Of a stretch of 64,000 nucleotides of DNA, positions 9,235-21,156 are shown in pieces. The notes under the pieces are model-generated. The model ran no database searches, had not been told where the DNA came from, and saw nothing but the letters and a program-made list of their open reading frames with translations. The DNA lies in the NCBI RefSeq assembly GCF_000003605.2, contig NW_003151760.1:5362-69361 (forward strand). The letters run 5' to 3'. Made by a program: the position numbers and the translations under genes. The DNA is from Saccoglossus kowalevskii (Eukaryota; Hemichordata; Enteropneusta; Harrimaniidae). Position 1 is the first letter of the stretch. Each line of letters starts with the position of its first letter.

Positions 9235-12200
9235 GTAAAATAACATATTTTTTTTTGAAATACACCATCATTATTGACAATTTCAAACGTAAAACATAAT
9301 ATCTGGCTCTCTCTGAAATGTCGTTGCCTTATATATCGTATTTCGCGTATAACATACGGAACCGGTTACAGACTTGTTCATCAATGGCCGACAATGGTGG
9401 CTAACGTGATGATGTCTGTCTTGGTTTCCAGAGTATTTTTTATGCGGATATATAGATATATTTATACGTACGTCGTGTAACATTTGTCAGATTAATGTAT
9501 AATTGGTACTGCGATAACAGTGGCATTTGACACTCGAAACGGGGTCACAAATATTTCGATTAGGAAAACTGTGGGCGTTGTATCATTTCAAGGGAAGCCC
9601 GCATTTACAGACAGAGTGAGGACAATGACATTTCGACCCCATCGAGTACAGTACAAAATAGATATCGCATACACCAACAAAAAACCACACGTGTCAAAAC
9701 GATCAGTGCTGTTTCATGGGTGCGTCTCGATGATTAGAAGATACCGATTTCAATTTGACAGTCACGTCAACAAATTGTAGTCTAGGCAGTATCCAAGTTG
9801 CCTTCTGAATTCTGGGCACGTCTAATCTTAGGCGTTGTACGTACGTGTGTGTGTGTTGTCTGTTTTAAGTAGAAGTAGTCTACAGTTCATTGTAGTAAAA
9901 TTACTAAACTTATACCAATAGTATGAATAACATAATATGTAAATAACTCAATTTGTATGAAGTTGTTGTTGTAGCTGTGCTGGTTATGTCATTGTGCCCA
10001 GACACTCATAATGCATAGTAATACCCTTGCACAATTCATTTGTCTGCTATTTTGGGTCAATTGACAGTTGCTGTCTTCACAGCTGTCGTTAAAAGTTTTG
10101 TGATGCTTTCGATTAGCCCTGATGTGAATATGAATCTGTGCTAGCAGTCCATTCTTACAGGTGATGTGACACACTGACTGATAGAACTCTGTTGAACTCT
10201 GTCCGAGGCCTTCTTTAGGGTGTTTATATATCATCTATTACATGATTTGCACATGATACAGACATGCAATTGTGCATGTAGCACATCTGTCAGTGGGTCT
10301 GTTTACATTTATTTATTCCTATTGGAGGCTGGGTATGTGGCTGTAATTTTCGTCAGGTTTATCATCTGAATTAAATTTTATTTTTTCCTCTAAGAAAATT
10401 TTAGCTTGATATCTTTAGAAATAACATTGACCATATCTAATTAAGGTTGTTGTTTCAAGCTACATGTAAATGTATTGGCACCAAACTCATTCACACATGT
10501 GCTTGTTAATTAATATGAATTTAATATTTAACAAAAGAACTTGTTGTAATTATGTCAGATACTTACCCAGATTATTTGCATACTAATTTACACAGTTAAA
10601 TGGCTTGCTAGAATTATGTAACAAGTCAATGTTCTTACATGTATTTTATATTTATTTTGAGAGCAACAATGTATGATTTATAAAATGAAAATGTTTTGGC
10701 AGCAAATCTATTTTTACAGTAGATTAACTGTATTTACTGTATTTGAAGCACATTATATAAACAACTATTTTTTGGTTAGTATGCATGTCTATTGGAGATT
10801 TACTTGCAATAGAGCAAATACAGTATGTACACGTAATTACAAATTTGTTTTCCCTTTTTTTTTTGAATTTCAAAAAATGAGTATTGTTATGTTTGCAGCC
10901 CAAGTATTATTTTTCTTTTTCAATAAATCACACTCTGATGTTTCTCTAATAAAATGCAATATAAAATAAAATTATTGACATTCCTTCTTATTTATAAACC
11001 TATAAAGTATTATTCAAATTTAAAATCAAACTGATTGGCTTGGTAATTGCCTTTCTCTATTCCGTGAAGTCCTCATGTATAAAAAATGTGTTAGAACAGC
11101 CTTAGTCACCGTATGCGCCCATACAATGTCTAACTGCCATTTAAATTTTTAATATTTATGTTTATAATAATAGTTTATAATGTACACTCCTTACTTGACT
11201 TCAGTGTTGATGCACAGATGCATTTTAATTTTCGTTGTACACTTCTGCAAGGATCATTTACTTCTAAAATAAACTCATAATCATGAGGGAGCCTCAATTT
11301 TTGTCAAGTTGTAGTCTCAAAAAACCGAAAAAAAATAATACACTTCATTGACAACACTTAATATTTATAAATTCTGCTGAATAAAATAATGCTGTTTGTT
11401 CCAATTATGATTTACAATTAAATAATCTGTTCTGAAGATCATGTTAAATTTATGAGAAAAACCATTGGTGTCTTTCACTTTCATTACATTGTTGTTGTTT
11501 ATGGTGCAATCCACTGTGATTTTTGTTGTTTCCCTTGTAAGAGTGTTAATTAAGTACTATTTAATTATTATATTCATTACAAAAATACAGTATCAGGAAG
11601 AACTCGAATCACCAAAGAGATTTATTTTTAATGGAACAATAAAAAATGTCTAAACTTCATATCTTTGTGACCCCTAGACAATTGTAAATTAAGGCTAAAG
11701 ACAGTTTACACATATTATTAAAGGTGCCTACATTGAAAACTTCTCTAACTATAATTGGTGTCAGAAGAACCATTTGATAGTTGATACCATTTATAGAAAT
11801 GATACTAAAATAGAGAAAAGAATGAAAATTAGTATTCTTCCCTATATTGAGCATTCTTTGTACCACCATCATTGCATTCTTGTTCCCAGTTTAGCTAATT
11901 ATGATCAGAACACTGCTATATTGTCAGAAAACATTTGTGTTGCACATAGAATAAGTAATACATGTATGTACAATACATGTCTGGCTGCCGAGTCCTGTAT
12001 CAAGCTTTGATATGCATCTTGAGTTTGTACATGTCTATAACTTGTATTTTATATCTGTATTTTATTGTTACTAACATCCAATTCATTTGAGCTTTGAAAT
12101 GAATTAATTCTGATCTACCATTTTACTTCATAATCAGCTGTTGTCATTCAAATTTTAAAGTCCATTCATTTAAACTGAGAAAAGGGCATTTGAGTTTATG

Positions 12201-13669
12201 AAAACAGGAAACGCTCTTTGTTTTGTTGACATCTTCCGACAACGGATGTGGACTCGAGGTAGGGAGTCAACATTTACTATATTCCATCAGTTGTTGACAG
12301 TCAGTAAATCATTGAATCCTGGAACTTGGATCTATAGATTTTTTTTATTGTTCAAGATTGTAAATGTTCGGCTTACTTTAGTCCCCTATCATTTCTGGAC
12401 TTAAAAATAGAATTCTGTTTTTTTTCAATCTATGTACGTGTAATACTGCATCTAAGTTACCTTGGTGCCACCAAATGACTGGGTATTACACAGGTAAGAT
12501 GTAAACATACCCACTGGAAAAAAACTGTATAATAATGATACAGTATTTTTTTATTAAGCTGCAATGAAAATATTCAGTATAATTAAATTTTTAGCTGTGG
12601 CGTACTAAGTGAAAGTGTTATTGGACAGTAGTTAACATACACACCCTATGCGTGTTATGTATGATATCATCATACAGTGTTTAAAAAAGTGACCTGAAAT
12701 AGTTGTCTGTGTTTATTCATTCGATGCATCATTGTTCTTATTTGAATAAATTACCAAAAATATGCTAAAAAAGTGGCTCTTACTCTGGTTATTTTGCAGT
12801 CTCGTTTGAACTATGTGATGGTAACTGTTACCTTAAGGAGATTGCTTTCCTCTCAAGTATCTTGATTCCATTCCTTATTTATCTATACTCTCAGCCTATG
12901 GTGTTTGTTTGTCATTTTATCAACTTTAAATTTCCAAGTTGTCTAGTCAATATTTTGGCACTGGCTAATTTTCCTGACAGCTTAAAATAGCTAATATGAC
13001 ATTCAATTTATTTTACAACTGTTTATAGGAAGTCAAAATCTATTATTTTGGCTGTCAGTATGTACTGTATAGTTATTTTGAAATAGTCAACAGAAATAAA
13101 AGAATTGAAATTGTTTATAACTAACATCTAGACTAAATTATTGTGACTCTGATTTCATGTAGATTTCTCCATTTTGTTATATCTCTTCTCTGTCAGAAGC
13201 AGTGTCCAATATTAATGCTTTGTAACCTGACCAGCTCCTAAGATGCAAATACTGCTACATGTGTATAGAGTGACACATACTTAACCAGCAGAGAAATGTT
13301 TTAATGTGATGATAGAGTATGTCAGATATTGTCACAACAACCAGTCTATTTAGACATTGATACCTCCACATCATCATTGCATAGTTATTCACTTCTCAGT
13401 ATTTTAGGGGGATGGTGCACACACTTGTCAGATAATCCTTATAATTGATTGATGCTCTCCAGGGTCAAAATAACTAGAACATCAAGTATGACAATGACCT
13501 TGTGAGAAAACTACAAGAATATTACCTGTACTACATTTTCTCTAATAACGACATTCCAATACATGTTAAAATGCACATAAACAAAAAGTTGCACTTAATT
13601 TGACCATAGACACACCTGTCATTTACATAAGTATGTACTTGCTACAGAACACTTTTGACATGTGCACAT
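9235..13669 (+). other. CpG-depleted stretch, probably intronic sequence of the gene starting at 9189
   Basis: CpG remains common to about 9840, then becomes rare: rows 10261-10860 contain 2 CpG in 600 bp. No exon could be identified with confidence. The best candidate is an acceptor TTATTTTGCAG at 12789-12799 followed by a frame compatible with the 9234 donor. AATAAA-type signals are frequent but uninformative in such AT-rich DNA. The open frame at 9520-9780 is unrecognised and does not begin with ATG in a good context. Confidence 0.4.
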
Positions 13670-14390
13670 ATATAATAATAATAATAATAATAATTTATTT
13701 ACCTAGAAAATATTTCATACAATTTACAAAATTGTACATACAGTCTAGGTAAAATGGAATCTAAAATAGCTTTAACAGCTAGTCGAGTCAGATCCCTGAC
13801 GTGACATGAATTTAATGACTTAAGTTAATTTTAAGACTGATTTCAAATACACAAATATGATGATAAAATAATTTATTTATATATACATACATTTATAATA
13901 AACATTAATTATGTTCTAAATACTCTGAAATTAAATTTTCTTGTATAGTATTTTTGAGTTTTTGTTTAGACCTTAAAGAAATTGATATGCTGTCCCAAAG
14001 TTTGGCCCCTGAATAAGATTTTGCAAATGTCCACGCTACTGTGGTACTAGGTACAAGTAAATCATCTTGACATCTTTGTAGTGTTCTATATTTATGATGT
14101 AAATACTGCAAATTGTATGTTGACATTGATTGAGAGGTTTTCATGAATTATATCATACATAAAACTTAAAAGTAATGACTTATGAAGTTTAAAAATATCA
14201 AGAATTTGGTGATTATTAAAAATTGGTGTAGCATGCGCAGTAAAGTTGAAAACTGTTATAATTCTGGCTATTATTTTTTGTGTGGTATGTATAACTTTAA
14301 GATGTGACGGGTATATACTGCCCCAAACTTCTAATCCATAGGTGATATGAGGCTGAATCAATGTTTTGTATAACAAAAAGAGGACATACC
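13670..14390 (-). mobile_element. 3' fragment of a second non-LTR retrotransposon (LINE)
   Basis: On the minus strand, 14390-14100 encodes the region after the LINE reverse transcriptase core: LYKTLIQPHITYGLEVWGSI, then a segment with LKVIHTTQKIIARIITV and HATPIFNNHQILDIFKLHK. After a frameshift near 14100-14144, the typical extreme C-terminus SGAKLWDSISISLRSKQK runs to a stop at 13905-13907. About 210 bp of 3' UTR follow, then an (ATT)n tail, seen on plus as ATA/TAA repeats at 13670-13692. The YGLEVWG and GAKLWDSI motifs are standard in CR1/Jockey-type elements. It is 5'-truncated, as is usual for LINE insertions, and sits inside the CpG-poor stretch. Confidence 0.85.
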
Positions 14391-14559
14391 GTATTACCCC
14401 GGCACACGCCCCTCCCTGAGCACCCCCCCTGTCCCCCCCTGTTAAACGCCCAGGGTGATTTTTAGCCAAGAACGGGGTCAACAATAAAGTTTAATTTGTC
14501 AAAAAAGAACGCGTTTGATTTATTCAAATAGTGTGTTTGTTATAGTAGTTCTCTTTTTG
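14391..14559. other. Short unassigned segment with C-rich low complexity
   Basis: 14391-14460 contains runs of C (CACCCCCCCTGTCCCCCCCTG) in a CCGGCACACGCCCCTCCCTG context, unlike its AT-rich neighbours. It may be the tail of another repeat into which the LINE inserted. No function assigned. Confidence 0.3.
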
Positions 14560-15755
14560 ACTCCCGTGTGCGAAGCACAAAAGGGAGTCTTTGCAGTTAC
14601 CCTGTCTATATGTCTGTATGTCTGTATGTATGTATGTATGTATGTATGTATGTATGTCACTTTTTTTGTTCCACCGTTATCTCAAGAACCACTAATCAAA
14701 TTTTCGTGAAACTTGGTACATAGATGCTCTGGGATGATGCGCAGAGTTGATTAGGTTTTGGTAAAAATCTATGAATATTAATTACCTAATTTGAATGATA
14801 ATTAACTGATTTCAAGCTGTTCCATGACTGTTCCACTGATATTTGAAGAACCACTCATTGGATTTTGATGAAACTTGGCACATGGATGCTCTGAACCAAT
14901 ACGCAGATTTGATTAGTTTTTGGGTAAAAATCTATTAATATTAATTACCTAATGTGCATGATAATTAACTGATTTTAAGCTGTTCTATGACTGTTTCACT
15001 GATTTTTGATGAACCACTCATTGGATTTCAATGAAACTTGGCACATGGATGCTCTGAACTAATGCGCAGATTTGATTATTTTTGGGTAAAAATCTGTTAA
15101 TATTATTAATTACCTAATTTACATAATGATTAATCAATTTTCGGCTTTTCCACTGATATCTCAAGTACTAATCATAAAATGTCAATAAAACTTGGGACAT
15201 AGATGTCATATGACACTGCACAGACCTGATAGTTTTTAGGTAATATCAGTACATATTAATTACCTAATTTGCATAATTAATTAATTTTCAGCTTTTGATA
15301 TTTCAAGTAGTAATGATCATGTTTCAATGAAACTTGGTACATAGTTACTTGAGGACTGTGCAGAGACCAAATTAGTTTTTGGGTAAATATTTGTGCATAT
15401 TAATCACCTAATTAATATAATTAATTAATACTGATATCTCAAGTATTGATCATCACATTTGAATAAAACTTGGTACATAAGTGCTCTAGGACAATAGACA
15501 GCCTGATTAATTTGGGGTTAAAATCTGTTCATATTAATTCTCTAATTAGCATAATAATTAATATTATTTTGGTTCTAATCACATTTCAATGAAACTTGTT
15601 ACATTGTGCAGACCTTATTAGTTTTACACTTAAATCTGTTCATATTAATTACCTAATTTGCATAATTAGTTTTCTGCGTTTCCATCAACATCTCAAGTTC
15701 AAGTAATTTTGAATTAATTTTGAATGTGTCTCCAATACTCTCAGCACACGGGAGT
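14560..15755 (+). mobile_element. Minisatellite-bearing element with 12-bp inverted termini and a terminal hairpin
   Basis: ACTCCCGTGTGC at 14560-14571 is repeated inverted at 15744-15755. The left end folds on itself: ACTCCC pairs with GGGAGT at 14583-14588 and GTGC pairs with GCAC around a GAA loop. A TGTA/TGTC microsatellite occupies 14601-14657. Next come about eight degenerate tandem units of 105-165 bp, each built around a GAACCACTNATT...GAAACTTGGYACATRGATG core (near 14679, 14834, 14999, 15155, 15297, 15431, 15571, 15675) followed by AATATTAATTACCTAATTTGC. Units degrade towards the right. No convincing target duplication was seen. The build is that of a non-autonomous Helentron-like element, which is inference. 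Confidence 0.6.
14601..14657 (+). repeat. (TGTA)n microsatellite inside the 14.56 kb element
   Basis: Nearly perfect TGTA repeats with early TGTC variants, directly upstream of the tandem units. Confidence 0.9.
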
Positions 15756-15759
15756 TCTT

Positions 15760-17540
15760 TCTAAGCTTTCTTTGATTGCAAGTTGCATTCACGCATGTAA
15801 CTGTGTGTGAGCGAGTGTAAACACCCTCCCCACACGCACACACATGTATTGCCGAGGCTGTGCCAATTTGGTTTCACTGCATGTACGTGTGCCTCGTTGG
15901 ACGCTCTCCGTAGCTAAATATAGCGTTTTCTGCGCCTCTGGTGCGCGCGCATGCCGTATACCCGCGCTATTGCAATATGCACATTCATATACCATGGTAT
16001 GTAAAATCAAAATTCAAACACATTGCAAGCTGCAACACATTATATATTTAATGGAAGGCTGTAACTCAGACTCAACAATGTCATTTCCGAGGTTATGTCA
16101 TCTCATCCTTTCCTTGAACGTTATAAACAAATTATACAAGTCAGTATACCATTGCATGGACAGCCCCTAGTTGAAGTCCAGAATTGAGCACAGTGAATCT
16201 TCAGCTGACGCGAGTTTTTTTCCACTCACAAAACCTCGATATATCCCATCTACTAGCTCTTTGCGTTCCCTTCAGGAGTCTACTCCATAGCAACTTCTCA
16301 AAATCCCGCAGATCAAATTCATTTAGTTTATATAATACTTTTTGTCATAAGCTTATCAAGTGATCACTGGTAAGGTAACGCAATTTTTTGGCATAACGCG
16401 CTTTCTATTGGACATATAACACGTTTCATATCTACGCCACGTTCTCCGTGGTCTCAAACCACATTCCCTATGCAAACCACACACTTTTTGAGTACAGAAT
16501 GTGTTTTGTAATATAAGGCGCGAAAGCAGACAATTTGCATACAACTAATTACCAATATATTGCAATTTCAAGCAGTTTATTTCCGCTAAACACGTTGAAG
16601 TAATAACATTATGCATTCAGGAATCGAATCACATTGACAAGGCGTCTGCCGAATTACAAGCCGAACTCAATTATACTCGGCTTTTATTTCTGTACTTGTT
16701 GTTAGACAACTTGACTTTTGGTTCCCGAGAGGGGGCGAGAGGCTGGTGACCCGTATCGGAGATTAGCGTGTAGAGAAGGTTCAAGCACACTTCGCGGTAA
16801 ATAGTAGCGCCTGACAGTTTAGTAGCGTCAAACTATTTTCGCGATATTTGAAGGAAAGAAATACACGAACGCAAACGCGGTGTTAAAAAAAGTTGCAACA
16901 TATGGTTTGTTTTTTGCAAAATGTTGAAAATATTTCATTTTATTCAATCAAGACTTCTGATAGATAAGTCAGAACATTACCTTGTTTGGGGGATTATGCT
17001 TCAATCACGCGGGGCTCTGCATAGCATATTTTTAGGCACGGCGCACGCACAAGTAGATAACGCGTTTACTATGTACGCTACGCACTCCGTATGTACAGGA
17101 AGCGTACACTAGTCATAGCGTACGCTCCGTTGGTACACAACGTGGCTAACTGCTATTTGCCACCTGTATTTGTGTATAATAGTTTGTTTTTTATAATAGT
17201 GTATAATAGTATAAAGTAAACAACATATATTGCGCAAATACGTCTAGTAAATATATGTTTTTATAACACTACAACCAGATCGGTGTTATCATTCATTGTA
17301 TGTCAGCCTGCTCCAGTTTGATCACAAGCAGAATATATTTTGGAATGAATGTATGGACAACAATTTATATATCACTATTTCTACTTTGCAATGCATCATC
17401 AGTGTTCACAAATATCAAATAGCGATGCATTATATTCTCTACATGGGACCCACGTCGAACCGACGCGGCGCGCATATTGAACGCGACGCGGCGCGCCCGT
17501 TGTACGCGCCACAACAATAACACTGAATGCATTAAACAAC
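15760..17540. other. CpG-rich gene-free region with a GC-rich direct repeat
   Basis: CpG frequency rises abruptly from about 15780. Segments 15850-15980, 16690-16880 and 17440-17520 look island-like. CGACGCGGCGCGC occurs twice, at 17461-17473 and 17484-17496. Overlapping frames on both strands at 15789-16170 are open but unrecognised. I see no TATA box or exon pairing that would justify a gene call. Confidence 0.4.
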
Positions 17541-19539
17541 GCGCTCAGCGTTTCATTTTATCTAGAAGAGAGAACGTGGAGAGAACAGTTTTTTCCCGGT
17601 CAATTTATTGTGGAAGCGACATTTACGATATATTACATTACAATTTTTACTAAAGTACGATCGTATATAATATCATATGGACGCTTTTATACAGTCGAAT
17701 TGATAGAAATCACATCCGATTGCGAGCATGTTAGATTTTTTTCAAAGTTTGTCATAATTATTAATTTAGTATTTTGCACGTCCCGTTCGACCAGCTGGAA
17801 GCCATATATTCCCAAAACTGATTGCGGTCAGCCTGCCAAATAAGGCAGAAGTATATTCTTTTCACTCCCGAGTATGTAGCCTACCCGGAACTCGAAGCCA
17901 AAAACTCCATGATGACGGGCGTCTGCGCTAAATATTAATTAAGCCATACATCGGGCAATACTAAGTTTACAATATCAGTGCAATAGTCGAACCTAAATTT
18001 CACAAACGAGATATATAACGTAGTCCCGGCGTGACAATGGATGTATGGAGGCACCATTACGTTGAGCTCTTTAATTACGCAAAGAATTGTCATATTATTA
18101 TCATATATCACGTGATAATGCCCATTGGGATATTATCGTACAAGGATTAAACATTCATGCATGCCAAAGAGTAAACAACATTCATTTTTGTGTGAGAAAA
18201 TTCGAGAAACATTTTTCAAAAAAAAAAAGAATATTCTTAGAACAGTTCTTTGGAACACCATGCCTATGATATGTATTACTGTTGTTATAATTTGAGACAT
18301 GTCATAATGACATTTCACATAAGAAATTGATGGCACATCATTAACTTACAACAATAATCTTTTAAAAAAAGGTATACACCCGTATATTGCACTGGAATAC
18401 AATTTATTCAAATGGATACATGTTAGCAATCATCACTTATATGACCTGTTTACTTCAAAATCCAATAAGGCGGTTGAATACATCTGTTGTGAATAGTTAC
18501 CGAGCAATGGTCTTTAATAGTCATTTGTTCAAAACTGTATTTTCACTACAGCCTCAGTGTCAAGTCGGTGTTGGTACATGGATATACAGTGTTCTCTGGT
18601 GTGAATATAGAATTCCGGAATTTACCCTTTGAACTGAATTACTTTAATTTGGAATTGTCACATCTCACTGTTGTTACACATGTTATGATTGGTTGAGATT
18701 CAATCACATGACAAAAATAAAAAAATGGATATTACATGGTATACTGCCCGCCAAATTGATATCACATGACACGTTCTATGTATGTATGTTATTGAGTAAT
18801 ATGTTACTTGTCATAATACATGACATAAAATACTGTATACTTCTAATATAAGTGTTGTTATACTGTGGGACTCGGAGAGCGGGTGTTAGAGATGTATGTT
18901 AGAAGTAATAGTGCCCGATGGGTGTCTGTTCGATTTGGTAAAATGAATAACATATGGCCATTCGGGCAATATCGGGCAATATCACGATTTGTTGTCTGCC
19001 CCGTGATATTACCCTCACAAACATGTGTTATTATTTAACGGTAACTTGGTACGCTTTTTTGATTTCGCTGATTTGTTTCAAATTTTAAATAATGCATTTA
19101 ACCGCCTATATAGTACATGAATACTTTCTCTTCCAGTACATATGTAAACGAAATGCACAAGCTGTAATTGTTCGTCTGCATAGCTACGTCACTCGGGGGA
19201 AAATGGCCAGTGGACATTAATGCATACGTGAATATAGCGCCCATAGTCAAGTGCAGTTTTCCTCTAATTTGATACATTTTCATTTAATGTTGATAAAATC
19301 AGACTGTATCTTGGATGTAAGATTGTTGTCTTTTGTATTAGCAATGGGCAATTATGAAGAAGTAATTCAATTCTCAGTCTATGTGTGATGTTCTAGAACA
19401 ACCACTAAAGCATCTAAATGAATAAAGTGCGTTCTGGGAGTTGGGTCGCATGATATCGCACTGTACTTTTAATAGCCAACTTTTCATCCGTGTTCTGCGA
19501 GAGAAAAAACACACAGTAAACTTCTGTTTCTCTTTGAAT
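17541..19539. other. Gene-free spacer with one 13-bp stem hairpin
   Basis: AT-rich with frequent CpG. At 18963-19013 the sequence CGGGCAATAT is tandemly repeated and GGGCAATATCACG then pairs with CGTGATATTACCC (12 of 13 positions) across a 16-base loop. A transposon end is possible, but no second end was found. Confidence 0.4.
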
Positions 19540-19622
19540 GGAGGTTCCGGGAATTGAACCCACGACCTCTTTTGTGGGAGGGGAACGGGATAACTAATTT
19601 CGTGTTTACAGCATTGGCCAAT
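19540..19622 (-). repeat. tRNA-like (SINE head or pseudo-tRNA) remnant
   Basis: On the minus strand GGTTCAATTCC (plus 19550-19560) is a perfect RNA polymerase III B box, followed by CGGAACCTCCA like a tRNA 3' end. An A-box-like TGGCCAATGCTG lies about 55 bases upstream. The acceptor 3' strand finds no matching 5' strand and the T-stem has mismatches, so this is not a functional tRNA. A tRNA-derived SINE head is the most likely reading. Confidence 0.35.
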
Positions 19623-19639
19623 AAAAGTTGAAATCACAC

Positions 19640-21156
19640 ACTATATTCGACTAATAGTCTAGCCTTTATTCAATATATGCATTATTTTTCACTCAGTTTA
19701 ATTTTAGCTGCTGGTGGCCCGCGCGGTTGTTGTTTCTCTGTTTGTTGCAACATGTGGTCAGCTCATATTGCTTTGTGTCTCAAATATCTGCCGGCATTAA
19801 AAATTAACACGAAATCTGCCCAACATAGTTATACAATATTGTTTCTGGGTACTAAGAACATTTTCTGAATAATAATTTCCCGTAAAAAAGTGTGTAGCTT
19901 TCAGACATCCGTTCTCAATTGTAGTTAGTCATTTGACGGGCGCAGTCACATACGTGAAACCAAGACAGAAATCAACACATTCATCCACTGAAACAGAATG
20001 ACATTTAATAACGTACGCGATCCCAATTTGCGACAAATGTGTACAACTACTAAAACACCCAATAAAACGTATTTACACAATAAAATCTATTGACCTTAAA
20101 AATTCAAGTTCAAATATGAAAAAGTGCAAGAAGATACATAATGCGAAGCATAACGCCTGAATAAACTGTATTTTATATTATATTATTATCATTCTTAGAG
20201 AATCTACTCTTGCAACAATAATTCGACGTTTAGACTACCGTAGTAATTTTACTACTTAATTAGGAAACGAAAGAACTGCTTCCTGATTAAGGGATATTGG
20301 ATTCGTAAATTGAAGTATGTAAATTAAACAATCACGCTTGTGACAATGAATTCAACTTGAGTTCACTATAGGAAACACCGAGTCCCCCAAACTATCGAAA
20401 TTAGATAACATAAAGAAGTTATATATTATATTGTTAAACACGGAAAACATATCATCGAGCTCAATTGTACTGTCTTTATCGAGGTGAATGCGATTTCACA
20501 CGAAGTTGACGCACATGTTTTAAAATAGACCGATGAGTGAATAGGCAATTGGGTTTATTCTATTTGTATTGTACGCCATACCCCGAACATGATTTTAAAA
20601 ATGAAATACGCACGAAATGCAGAAAATGTGATGTGAAACTCTATATATCCGTGTCCTGCATTTTTCGATTAGTAAAACTTGTACTGCATATTACAAGACT
20701 GCTAATCATCGTGTGACGGTATCCCTGGTCAGTAAACTCCACTTGGTATGACAGCTCTGTGCAATCCCGTTGAGAAGTCAATTTGAAAATTCCAACGAAA
20801 AGTTACGGGTTGGCAAAATGCATGTATTTCTAGGTAACGTTCAATATGCATCGTGCATCGTGATATTATTACTTTTACGCGGCGAATTCAGCAAATATCA
20901 GAATGTGTTTCATTGAGCGTCTTCACAAAGAAAAACAGAACATCTAGCCAAGTGGACAACAAGAAATACAATTACAGTTTTATAATTAAGTTTTTGAACT
21001 GTCGATATCACAAGTCCGGCGGTGTTAAATATGATAATGTGGCGCCATTCATTAATTATTCCAAACGAAGACGTTGATACTCGAAGAATATTCACGAATT
21101 AATCAAATCGAGGTGGTATTCATGTTCCTCAGCTGAATGGCTCCACGTTCTTCATG
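19640..21156. other. Gene-free DNA downstream of the GPCR; its 3' UTR probably lies here
   Basis: No gene recognised. The right-hand part must hold the 3' UTR of the minus-strand GPCR. Overlapping short frames at 20853-21095 are not credible. Confidence 0.4.
20554..20559 (-). terminator. Possible polyadenylation signal of the GPCR gene
   Basis: TTTATT on plus (AATAAA on minus) about 600 bp downstream of the GPCR stop codon. Such hexamers are common in this AT-rich DNA, so the link is weak. Confidence 0.2.

Noticed and set aside
15789-16170. Overlapping frames on both strands near 16 kb
   Set aside because: Both are open because the segment is GC-richer; neither is recognised and they exclude one another.
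19540-19622. Functional tRNA gene
   Set aside because: B box is perfect but acceptor and T stems do not pair; treated as a tRNA-derived remnant.
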